Source: SG8-41 sp036397875
GTDB taxonomy: Bacteria > Pseudomonadota > Gammaproteobacteria > Burkholderiales > SG8-41
Reading direction: 5' to 3'
Assembly (NCBI GenBank): GCA_036397875.1
Contig: DASWIC010000206.1
Location: 1-6,176, forward strand
Length of the DNA stretch: 6,176 nucleotides
The number at the start of each line of letters is the position of its first letter. Positions within the stretch are counted from its first letter, which is position 1. The notes under the pieces are model-generated. The model was given only the letters and a program-made list of their open reading frames with translations. It was not told the origin of the DNA and made no database searches. Made by a program: the position numbers and the translations under genes. Shown in pieces: positions 1 through 5,289 of this stretch.

Positions 1-464
1 GTGGGCTCGTCGAGGAACAGGACTTCGGGACCAAGTGCCCACGCGCGCGCCAGCGCAACCCGCTGCTGCTCGCCGCCCGAAAGCACCCGTGCGGGCCGGC
101 CGGCGATGTTCGCGAGCCCAACAGCCTCGAGCACATCGCGCGCGCGCATCTCGCGCTCCCGTGGCGAGATGCCGGCGAGCTTGAGGCCGTAAGCGATATT
201 GGCGAGCGCGGAGCGGCGGAGCATCACCGGCCTCTGGAACACCATGGCCTGCCGTTCGCGACCGTTGCGGGCGCCGCGCCATTCGACCGTCCCCGCCGTT
301 GGCATGAGCAGTCCGTGGCAGAGCCTCATCAGCACGCTCTTTCCCGCCCCGTTGGGACCGAGGATGATCGTGCGCGGCCCCTCGGCAATTTCCATGGAAA
401 CCCGGTCGATCAGCGTCCTGCCGTTTACGGCAAAGGACACCTGGTCGAGGACGAGCGGCAGCAT
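1..464 (-). CDS. tupC: Tungstate-type ABC transporter ATP-binding protein TupC (partial, 3' end missing)
   Basis: This is the ATPase of an oxyanion importer. It hydrolyses ATP on the cytoplasmic face to drive the TupB permease encoded just upstream. The 154 visible residues carry the ABC motifs in order: Walker A GPNGAGKS (36-43), the Q-loop in MVFQRP (Q77), signature LSGGEQQ (128-134) and Walker B VLFLDEP (148-154). The reading frame then leaves the window, so the H-loop and C-terminus are not visible. The run MVFQRPVMLRRS resembles TupC proteins more than ModC, and no ModC-type C-terminal domain can be assessed. I chose the ATG at 464, two bases after the tupB stop. An in-frame GTG at 470 would instead give a 4-base GTGA overlap with tupB. 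Both starts imply translational coupling. The ABC ATPase call is certain; the substrate (tungstate rather than molybdate) is inferred from the permease. Confidence 0.9.
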   Translation of the reverse strand, partial: MLPLVLDQVSFAVNGRTLIDRVSMEIAEGPRTIILGPNGAGKSVLMRLCHGLLMPTAGTVEWRGARNGRERQAMVFQRPVMLRRSALANIAYGLKLAGISPREREMRARDVLEAVGLANIAGRPARVLSGGEQQRVALARAWALGPEVLFLDEP

Positions 465-466
465 GC

Positions 467-1171
467 TCACCCGTAGCGCCGCTGCGCCCCTTCCTTGACC
501 CAATACGCTGCCGCGTTGAGGGCAAGGATGAGCGTGAGAAGGATAATGCCCAGGCCCAGCGCGAGCGGCAGATCGCCCTTGCTGGTTTCGAGCGCGATCG
601 CGGTGGTCATGACACGCGTGACGCCGTCAATATTCCCGCCCACGATGATGACGGCGCCGACTTCCGCCGCGGCGCGCCCGAACCCCGCCAGCACGATCGT
701 CACCAGCGAGAAGCGCGTGTCCCACAGCAGCGTCAGGGCCGAGGTCATCGCGCCCGCGCCCAGCGAGCGCAGTTGCTCGCGGTACTCCTGCCAGGCGTCC
801 TCGATTACCTGGCGCGACAGGGCCGCCACGATGGGCAAGATCAGGATGGTTTGTGCGATGACCATCGCCGCTGGGGTGAACAGGATGCCGAACTGTCCCA
901 GCGGCCCCGCCCGCGACAGCATCAGGTAGACGAAGAGCCCGACCACCACGGGCGGCAGGCCCATGAGTGCGTTCACGATCACGATCAGTGGCCGCCGGCC
1001 CCAAAAGCGGCCCACGGCGATCGCAGCACCCAGCGGCAACCCGAACGCGCAGGCAATGAGCACCGCAGTCAGGCTCACCCGCAGGGAAAGCAGGACGATT
1101 TCCACCAGCGCCGCTTCGGCCCCGACAATGAGACGCCCTGCTTCGCCCAAGGCTATGAGGATCTCGCCCAT
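467..1171 (-). CDS. tupB: Tungstate-type ABC transporter permease TupB
   Basis: This 234-residue inner-membrane permease is a usual length for the TupB/WtpB-like family. Hydrophobic segments lie at about 25-53, 62-86, 96-118, 154-176 and 200-224. The cytoplasmic loop that docks the ATPase is around 128-165 (EYREQLRSLGAGA onward). The stretch GRAAAEVGAVIIVGGN followed by TRVMTTAIALETSKG (165-199) is what I recognise as the TupB signature; ModB normally has a different sequence there. It is the first gene of a leftward operon and is followed at once by tupC. No substrate-binding protein gene (tupA) sits upstream, where the divergent regulator lies instead. An inverted repeat ends seven bases upstream of the ATG, so control by the divergent regulator is likely. 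The ribosome site is weak (ACGAG touching the ATG), but the start fits the family's N-terminus. Molybdate transport cannot be excluded. Confidence 0.88.
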   Translation of the reverse strand: MGEILIALGEAGRLIVGAEAALVEIVLLSLRVSLTAVLIACAFGLPLGAAIAVGRFWGRRPLIVIVNALMGLPPVVVGLFVYLMLSRAGPLGQFGILFTPAAMVIAQTILILPIVAALSRQVIEDAWQEYREQLRSLGAGAMTSALTLLWDTRFSLVTIVLAGFGRAAAEVGAVIIVGGNIDGVTRVMTTAIALETSKGDLPLALGLGIILLTLILALNAAAYWVKEGAQRRYG

Positions 1172-1178
1172 CTCGTGT

Positions 1179-1196
1179 TATGCTGTCTATAGCATA
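1179..1196. promoter_or_regulatory. Predicted operator 1 (tupB side), inverted repeat TATGCT-N6-AGCATA
   Basis: This is a perfect 6-bp inverted repeat with a 6-bp spacer (GTCTAT), seven bases upstream of the tupB ATG. The same dyad recurs at 1246-1265. Repetition of one dyad on both sides of a divergent promoter region next to a ModE-like regulator makes it the best candidate binding site for that regulator. Its position in the tupB leader suggests repression by blocking RNA polymerase or the ribosome. The repeat is seen directly; binding is inferred. Confidence 0.7.
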
Positions 1197-1213
1197 TATG
1201 GTGACATTACCCT

Positions 1214-1245
1214 TTGGATTATGCGTGATGCCACACGTTATCTAA
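1214..1245. promoter_or_regulatory. Candidate overlapping divergent promoters for tupBC and the regulator
   Basis: Between the two operators, one AT-rich block can be read as a promoter on either strand. On the plus strand, TTGGAT (1214-1219) and TTATCT (1238-1243) are spaced by 18 bp. They would start transcription near 1250, inside operator 2. On the minus strand, TTAGAT (1245-1240) and CATAAT (1223-1218) are spaced by 16 bp. They would start near 1211, leaving operator 1 in the leader of tupB. The matches to the sigma-70 consensus are only moderate, so this is a suggestion. Confidence 0.3.
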
Positions 1246-1265
1246 ATATGCTTCGGATAGCATAT
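1246..1265. promoter_or_regulatory. Predicted operator 2 (regulator side), inverted repeat ATATGCT-N6-AGCATAT
   Basis: This is a perfect 7-bp inverted repeat with a 6-bp spacer (TCGGAT). It ends two bases before the GTG start of the regulator gene, so it covers the whole ribosome-binding region. It shares arms and spacer length with operator 1, and the centres are 68 bp apart. The placement points to negative autoregulation of the regulator. The repeat is seen directly; the binding protein is inferred. Confidence 0.7.
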
Positions 1266-1267
1266 AG

Positions 1268-2329
1268 GTGACGATTCAACTTACCCCACGCTGGCGGATC
1301 GCGGACACCGATGTGGATGCCCGGCTCGTGCTGCTTCTGCGCACGGTGGCAATCCATGGCTCGCTCAACCGCGCGGTCGCATCGCTGCATCTTTCCTACC
1401 GCCATGCTTGGGGCATTCTGGGAAAAATGGAGCGCGCCCTCGGGCAACCGCTGGTGCGGATGGAACGTGGCCGCGGCGCGCGGCTCACCCCCTTCGCCGA
1501 GAAGCTGATCGAGGCCGATAACGCCGCCGCCGATGTCCTGGGCCGTGAATTGGCGGCCGCCCTGCAGTCGCTCGATCGCGACTACCCGGTTTCGCGCAAG
1601 GTCACGCGCGAAAAGCCGCTCGTCATCCATGCCAGCCACGACCTGGCACTGGCCGAGCTCCGGGACCTAGTCGCGAGTTCCGGCCGCGCCGTGGACCTGC
1701 ATTTCCGGGGAAGCCTCGACAGCCTCGCGAGCCTCACGCGCGGGGAGTGCGACGTGGCGGGCTTTCATCTGCCCGAGGCGTCCGCGGGCAACGAGGCGAT
1801 CGCGCCGTACCGGCCGTGGCTCCGAACGCGCGCCTTACGCCTGATCCGCTTCGTCAGCCGCCGCCAGGGATTGATGGTCGCCCGCGGTAACCCGAAGCGC
1901 CTGCTGACGCTCCCCGACCTCGCCGAGAAGCGAGCGCGTTTCGTCAATCGCCAGCCAGGTTCGGGAACGCGCCTGTGTTTTGACCGCTTGCTCGCGGCGG
2001 CACGACTACGCCCGGCGCAGATCAACGGCTACCAGGTGGAGGAATTCACGCACGCCGCGGTTGCCGCAACCGTCGCGAGCGGCATGGCCGACGCGGGCTT
2101 CGGCATCGAAGCCGCGGCGCGCCAGCAGGGACTCGATTTCGCTCCGCTTGCGACTGAGCGCTACTTCCTCGCCGCGCGCCAGGCGACGCTCGCTCGTCCC
2201 GCCGCCCATGCCCTGCTCGCGGCTCTGAAAGGCGCGGCGTTTCGCAAGCGCTTGGGTGCCCTCCCCGGCTACGAGGCGCCCGACATTGGAGAGATCGTTC
2301 AGGTGCGCGACGCGTTCGGGGAAGCGTAG
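1268..2329 (+). CDS. ModE-like winged-helix regulator with PBP-like oxyanion-sensing domain
   Basis: This 353-residue DNA-binding regulator has two parts. Residues about 17-82 form a ModE/LysR-type winged helix; SLNRAVASLHLSYRHAWGIL matches the ModE helix-turn-helix pattern, with the wing ending in ARLTPFAEKLIE. Residues about 115-330 resemble the PBP-like domain of PF12727. That part contains the RQPGSGTR ligand-loop motif (228-235) and the run AAVAATVASGMADAGFGIEAAA (263-284). There is no TOBE (molbindin) domain like that of E. coli ModE, so the anion is probably sensed by the PBP fold. The gene diverges from tupBC, and identical dyads lie next to both starts, so it likely controls the importer and itself. 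Its best start is a GTG with only GGA (1255-1257) as a possible ribosome site, embedded in operator 2. The sensed ion is inferred to be tungstate or molybdate. TunR-like regulators are the nearest functional comparison, but I do not assign a symbol. Confidence 0.85.
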   Translation: MTIQLTPRWRIADTDVDARLVLLLRTVAIHGSLNRAVASLHLSYRHAWGILGKMERALGQPLVRMERGRGARLTPFAEKLIEADNAAADVLGRELAAALQSLDRDYPVSRKVTREKPLVIHASHDLALAELRDLVASSGRAVDLHFRGSLDSLASLTRGECDVAGFHLPEASAGNEAIAPYRPWLRTRALRLIRFVSRRQGLMVARGNPKRLLTLPDLAEKRARFVNRQPGSGTRLCFDRLLAAARLRPAQINGYQVEEFTHAAVAATVASGMADAGFGIEAAARQQGLDFAPLATERYFLAARQATLARPAAHALLAALKGAAFRKRLGALPGYEAPDIGEIVQVRDAFGEA

Positions 2330-2351
2330 GGCCGCGGCCGCGGAATAAGGG

Positions 2352-2357
2352 TAGAAT
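2352..2357 (+). promoter_or_regulatory. Possible -10 element (TAGAAT) of a moeA promoter
   Basis: TAGAAT lies 32 bases before the moeA ATG, in the 60-base gap after the regulator gene. No clear -35 box is visible at the expected distance, and no terminator separates the two genes. moeA may therefore be read from its own weak promoter, co-transcribed with the regulator, or both. Confidence 0.3.
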
Positions 2358-2389
2358 TTCCCGGTTGGAACCTCCGCAGAGTCGCACTG

Positions 2390-3664
2390 ATGAATGATCC
2401 GGTCCAGAACCTGCGCGACCTGAGCTGCGCCGACGACTACGACCCAAACTCGATGCCGGTCGTGAAAGCACGTGAGGTGATCGCGCGCTTCTTGCGCCCG
2501 GTCACTGCGATCGAGCGCGTCAACGTGCGCGCCGCCCTCGGGCGGGTACTGGCCGAGGACGTGATCTCACCGCTGAACGTGCCCGCTCACGACAACTCCG
2601 CGATGGACGGTTACGCCGTGCGCTTCGCGGACCTCAAGCCCGACGGCGAGATCACGCTCAAGGACGTGGGCAGCGCGTTTGCCGGCGCGCCCTTCAAGGG
2701 GACGGTGGCGGCCGGGCAGTGCGTGCGCATCATGACGGGCGGAGTCGTGCCGCCGGGTACCGACACCATCGTGATGCAGGAGTACGTCAAGGCCGACCAG
2801 GACCGGGTCACCGTCGGCGCCGGGCACAAGAAGGGACAGAACCTGCGCCGCGCGGGCGAGGACTTGAAGGCCGGACAGGTTGCGTTGACGCGCGGTCTCG
2901 CGCTCCGGCCCGCCGAGATCGGGCTGACCTCCTCTCTTGGTATCGGAGAAGTCGCGGTCTACCGCAAGCTGCGAGTGGCATTCTTTTCCACCGGGGACGA
3001 GCTGGTCTCGATCGGCACGCAGCCCGCGGAGGGCCAGATCTTCGACAGCAACCGCTACACGATCCACGGCATGCTGACGCGGCTCGGCTGCGACGTGCTC
3101 GACATGGGAGTGGTCCGCGACGACCCCAGGCTGCTGGAGAAAGCGTTCCACGACGCGGCGGCGGCGGCGGATGTCGTCATCACCAGCGGCGGGGTGTCGG
3201 TCGGCGAGGCCGATTTCGTGAAGGACCTGCTCGGCAAGCTCGGCGAGGTCGTGTTCTGGAAGATCGCGATGAAGCCGGGGCGTCCCCTCGCCTACGGCAA
3301 GATCGGCGCCGCGCACTTCTTCGGGCTGCCGGGCAACCCGGTGTCGGTGATGGTGACGTTCTACCAGTTCGTCCGCGACGCCCTGCTCGTGCTGTCCGGC
3401 CGCGACCCAGTGCTGCCGCCGCCGACGTTCAAGGTGCCATGCACGTCCACCCTCAAGAAAGCGCCCGGGCGCACCGAGTTCCAGCGGGGGGTTCTGACCC
3501 AGGATGCCGCCGGCAACTGGAGCGTGCGCGTGACCGGCGAGCAGGGCTCGGGCATCCTGCGCTCCATGGCGGAGGCCAACTGCTTCATCATACTGCCCAC
3601 GGAGCAGGGCAACGTGACGCCCGGCACGCTGGTTGACGTTCAGGTACTGGAAGGCGTGGTCTGA
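2390..3664 (+). CDS. moeA: Molybdopterin molybdenumtransferase MoeA
   Basis: MoeA works in the cytoplasm. It uses adenylylated molybdopterin and molybdate (or tungstate) to insert the metal and make Moco, the precursor of the bis-MGD cofactor of formate dehydrogenase. The protein has 424 residues, a normal full length. Family landmarks are all present: VPAHDNSAMDGYAVR (64-78), RIMTGGVVPPGTD (113-125), NLRRAGEDLKAG (151-162), STGDELV (200-206), VITSGGVSVGEADF (263-276, MoCF/MogA-like domain), MKPGRPLAYGK (294-304) and GLPGNPVSV (312-320). A C-terminal beta-barrel domain covers about 345-424. About 20 residues precede the usual start of E. coli-type MoeA (CADDYDPNSMPV). This extension is typical of betaproteobacterial homologues as I remember them, and it supports the ATG at 2390 despite a weak ribosome site (AGAG, 2378-2381). 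The location between a Mo/W regulator and an fdh operon suggests a copy serving that enzyme. Whether another moeA exists cannot be seen here. Confidence 0.96.
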   Translation: MNDPVQNLRDLSCADDYDPNSMPVVKAREVIARFLRPVTAIERVNVRAALGRVLAEDVISPLNVPAHDNSAMDGYAVRFADLKPDGEITLKDVGSAFAGAPFKGTVAAGQCVRIMTGGVVPPGTDTIVMQEYVKADQDRVTVGAGHKKGQNLRRAGEDLKAGQVALTRGLALRPAEIGLTSSLGIGEVAVYRKLRVAFFSTGDELVSIGTQPAEGQIFDSNRYTIHGMLTRLGCDVLDMGVVRDDPRLLEKAFHDAAAAADVVITSGGVSVGEADFVKDLLGKLGEVVFWKIAMKPGRPLAYGKIGAAHFFGLPGNPVSVMVTFYQFVRDALLVLSGRDPVLPPPTFKVPCTSTLKKAPGRTEFQRGVLTQDAAGNWSVRVTGEQGSGILRSMAEANCFIILPTEQGNVTPGTLVDVQVLEGVV

Positions 3665-3669
3665 TCAAC

Positions 3670-3700
3670 AAAAAAGCCCGGGGGAACCCGGGCTTTTTTT
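3670..3700. terminator. Bidirectional rho-independent terminator between moeA and the fdh operon
   Basis: A perfect 7-bp GC stem, GCCCGGG (3676-3682) with CCCGGGC (3687-3693), encloses a GGAA loop. It is flanked by six A residues on the left and seven T residues on the right. The structure therefore ends in a U-tract when read from either strand. It begins six bases after the moeA stop and lies 19 bases beyond the last minus-strand stop codon, so it can end both convergent transcripts. Confidence 0.92.
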
Positions 3701-3718
3701 GGCTGGGAAAGGCCGCGC

Positions 3719-3970
3719 CTACTTCTTCATCTTGGGCGACGCCGTCGTCATGCCCTTCTCCCGCTTGTAGCGCTCCGCCACGCGGTCCTGCGCCTTGGCC
3801 AGGTCTCCGGCAGCCTTCTTGGCAGCGTCCGCCGCCTTCGCCTTCTTGGCTGCGGCCGCCGCCTTGGCGGCTTCGTCCATAGGCGGCTGCGGCAGCTTGG
3901 CGTATGCCAGGCCAACCGCGCCCGCGACCAGCAGCGCCGGGACTACCGTCCAGAATTTCGGTGCCTTCAT
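3719..3970 (-). CDS. Small Ala/Lys-rich exported or anchored protein of the fdh operon (83 aa)
   Basis: This gene encodes 83 residues and is the last of the fdh operon. The N-terminus has a short basic start (MKAPK), a hydrophobic run (about 6-23) and AYA at 22-24. It could be a cleavable signal peptide or a single membrane anchor. After LPQPP (26-30), residues about 32-72 are very rich in Ala and Lys with DRVAERYKREKG at the end, and predict as one long charged helix. No catalytic or metal-binding motif is visible; there is no Cys or His. The ATG overlaps the fdhC stop by four bases (ATGA). It is preceded by a perfect AAGGAGG (3987-3981) at 10 bases' distance inside fdhC, which makes it a genuine, translated gene. 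I do not recognise a named family. A periplasmic stabiliser or assembly partner of the FDH membrane subunit is an inference from position only. Confidence 0.8.
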   Translation of the reverse strand: MKAPKFWTVVPALLVAGAVGLAYAKLPQPPMDEAAKAAAAAKKAKAADAAKKAAGDLAKAQDRVAERYKREKGMTTASPKMKK

Positions 3971-5034
3971 AGCTTCCACCCCTCCTTCATGGCGCTCGCG
4001 CGGGCGGCGGCCATGCTTCCCGCCGCGCCGGGCCGGCCCTTCATGACGTCGTTGTACCAGTACTCGTGGTGCTCCTTCGCCCACGTCGCGTCGGTGTACC
4101 CGGTGCGCATGTTCTGGTATGCGCCCTCGACCCCGACCGTGCCCATGTAGATGTGCCCCAGCGAGAGCCCGATGACCAGCAGCGCGGCGACCGCGTGAAT
4201 CACGCTCGCCTGCTGCATCAGCAGCCGTCCCTGCTCGAAGTTCGGGAACAATAGTATCAGGCCCGTCGCGCTCACCACCAGGGAGAGCAGCACGACGCCG
4301 ACCCAGAACCACGCCTTTTCCCCCGCGTTGAAGCGGCCCGATGGCATGTGGTGGCCGGCGAACATCTTCCACCCGTTCACGAGCCAGTGCAGATCGCCCT
4401 TTTCCGGCAGGTTGTCCCGCAAATAGATCAGGATGAACGGGATCAGGCTGAGGATGAACACAGGAGCGACGAAGTTGTGCACGTTCTTGGAGAGGACGGC
4501 GAGCCACGAGAACAGCGTGTAGCCGAACATCGGCAGCAGCACGTACTTCCCGAACAGGATGATCAGCCCGGTGATGCCCAGCACGACGAAACTGATGCCC
4601 ATCGTCCAGTGCGTGACGCGCTCGAGCGAGTTGAAGCGCTCTATCGTCCGGGCGCCGGGTTGCTGGTGCAGCTTGATCGGTCCCTTGAGGAAATAGATCG
4701 CGGCGACGATCGCGCAGACAACAATCAGCAACCAGCCACCGTAGATGGTTATCGGGCCGTTGCGAATCTGGCGCCAGATCTCGCCCTGGGTCTGCACCAG
4801 CACGTTGGTCTCGATGCCCCGCACCTGCGTGGTCTGGGACGGCGACGTCTCGCTGCTGCGCACGTCGCGCCATACCGGAGCATTGTTGAGGGGCTGTTCC
4901 TGCTGGCGTTGCACCTGCTCCTTCGCGTGCTCCTGCGCGGCGCCCTGAGCCGCCACGGGCAGCGGCGTGAACAGCATCACGCTCGACAGGAACACCAGAC
5001 GAATCACCGCTCGCATGTCACGGTAGGCGGGCAT
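3967..5034 (-). CDS. fdhC: Formate dehydrogenase gamma subunit, cytochrome b type
   Basis: This is the membrane di-haem cytochrome b that takes electrons from the Fe-S subunit and reduces quinone. The protein has 355 residues. A signal peptide (about 7-29, ending PVAA) is followed by a hydrophilic, probably periplasmic stretch to about 95. A membrane helix follows at 99-117, then the conserved four-helix core: about 145-166, 188-206, 243-264 and 278-297. Haem-ligand candidates are H142 (ERVTHW), H186 (NVHNFV), H280 and H294. The last pair has the 14-residue spacing of H155/H169 in E. coli FdnI. GWKMFAG and the GxxHIYMGTVGVEGAYQNMRTGYTD region (293-315) are typical of FDH gamma. At 355 residues it is much longer than FdnI because of the N-terminal part. 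The start is set by a strong AAGGAGGT five bases upstream. The gene lies 27 bases after the small lipoprotein gene and overlaps the 83-residue gene by ATGA. Confidence 0.93.
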   Translation of the reverse strand: MPAYRDMRAVIRLVFLSSVMLFTPLPVAAQGAAQEHAKEQVQRQQEQPLNNAPVWRDVRSSETSPSQTTQVRGIETNVLVQTQGEIWRQIRNGPITIYGGWLLIVVCAIVAAIYFLKGPIKLHQQPGARTIERFNSLERVTHWTMGISFVVLGITGLIILFGKYVLLPMFGYTLFSWLAVLSKNVHNFVAPVFILSLIPFILIYLRDNLPEKGDLHWLVNGWKMFAGHHMPSGRFNAGEKAWFWVGVVLLSLVVSATGLILLFPNFEQGRLLMQQASVIHAVAALLVIGLSLGHIYMGTVGVEGAYQNMRTGYTDATWAKEHHEYWYNDVMKGRPGAAGSMAAARASAMKEGWKL

Positions 5035-5038
5035 GCGT

Positions 5039-5046
5039 ACCTCCTT
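5039..5046 (-). promoter_or_regulatory. Strong ribosome-binding site of fdhC
   Basis: AAGGAGGT on the minus strand lies close before the ATG at 5034. It decides the start against the internal ATG six codons later and keeps the full signal peptide. Confidence 0.85.
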
Positions 5047-5061
5047 GTCTATCAGTTTGAA

Positions 5062-5289
5062 TCAGCTGCCCGAAATCCGGACGTACTCGTTCTGGCCGAG
5101 ATTGCGCGCCTTGACCGATTTTTCCCACGCCCCCCGGTCGCCCTTGAATTGATCGTTGTCCCACGGCTGCTTGTCGGGCTTGCCCTGGTACTGGCCCTGC
5201 TTGTAGACCGTGACCGTCGACTTTTCTCCGCAGCCCGCCGCGACCCCTGCCAGGGCCACGGCAATGGCGATCGTCAGTAGCTTAGTCAT
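5062..5289 (-). CDS. Putative small lipoprotein of the fdh operon (75 aa)
   Basis: This gene lies between fdhB and fdhC and encodes 75 residues. The N-terminus MTKLL plus a hydrophobic run (4-19) ends in VAAGC (16-20), a lipobox-like sequence with Cys20 as the expected lipidated residue. Ala at -3 is less usual than Leu, Val or Ile. The mature part is polar and has many aromatic residues (VYKQGQYQGKP, QPWDNDQFKGDRGAWEKSVKARN, QNEYVRI) with no further Cys and no His. Position +2 is Gly, not Asp, so by the Lol rule it would tend towards the outer membrane. The ATG overlaps the fdhB stop by four bases (ATGA) and lacks a good ribosome site, so translation is probably coupled to fdhB. I recall similar small proteins beside FDH operons in betaproteobacteria but know of no described function. 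A role in assembly or stability of the periplasmic FDH complex is inference. Confidence 0.82.
   Translation of the reverse strand: MTKLLTIAIAVALAGVAAGCGEKSTVTVYKQGQYQGKPDKQPWDNDQFKGDRGAWEKSVKARNLGQNEYVRISGS

Larger units (their letters stand above)
1179..1276. repeat. Imperfect direct duplication of about 30 bp carrying the operator and following bases
   Basis: Segments 1179-1208 and 1247-1276 align along about 30 bases. Both read TATGCT, four variable bases, ATAGCATATA, then GGTGAC and ATT. One extra T lies after ATAGCATATA in the first copy and one extra G before ATT in the second. The likeness extends beyond the dyad itself and, in the second copy, into the first codons of the regulator gene. 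This suggests that the two operators arose by duplication of one control segment. Confidence 0.55.

Noticed and set aside
1224..1237. Possible third dyad CGTG-N6-CACG between the two operators
   Set aside because: The arms are only four bases and do not match the TATGCT motif, so chance is a sufficient explanation.
1201..1245. 14-codon mini-frame (GTG start, TAA stop) in the control region, possible leader peptide
   Set aside because: It has no good ribosome site and no telling codon run. It lies upstream of, or across, the likely promoter. Its GTG is explained by the duplicated segment.
2332..2343. 12-bp palindrome CCGCGGCCGCGG just after the regulator stop codon
   Set aside because: It has no loop and no T-tract, so it is not an intrinsic terminator. 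A GC palindrome of this kind is expected in DNA of this composition.
2719..3636. Long plus-strand open frame (305 codons) within moeA in another frame
   Set aside because: It is an Arg/Gly-rich shadow of the MoeA coding frame with no recognisable domain; MoeA itself matches its family throughout.
3971..4873. Upstream part of the frame that contains the 83-residue gene
   Set aside because: Before MKAPKFW the frame is an Arg/Ala/His-rich shadow of fdhC. The ribosome site and the ATGA overlap place the true start at 3970, so this is no large fusion protein.
4348..5280. Long plus-strand open frame (310 codons) opposite fdhC and the lipoprotein gene
   Set aside because: Its product is low-complexity, rich in Arg, His, Gln and Asp, with no domain. 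It runs antisense to convincing membrane and lipoprotein genes and follows from the high GC content.
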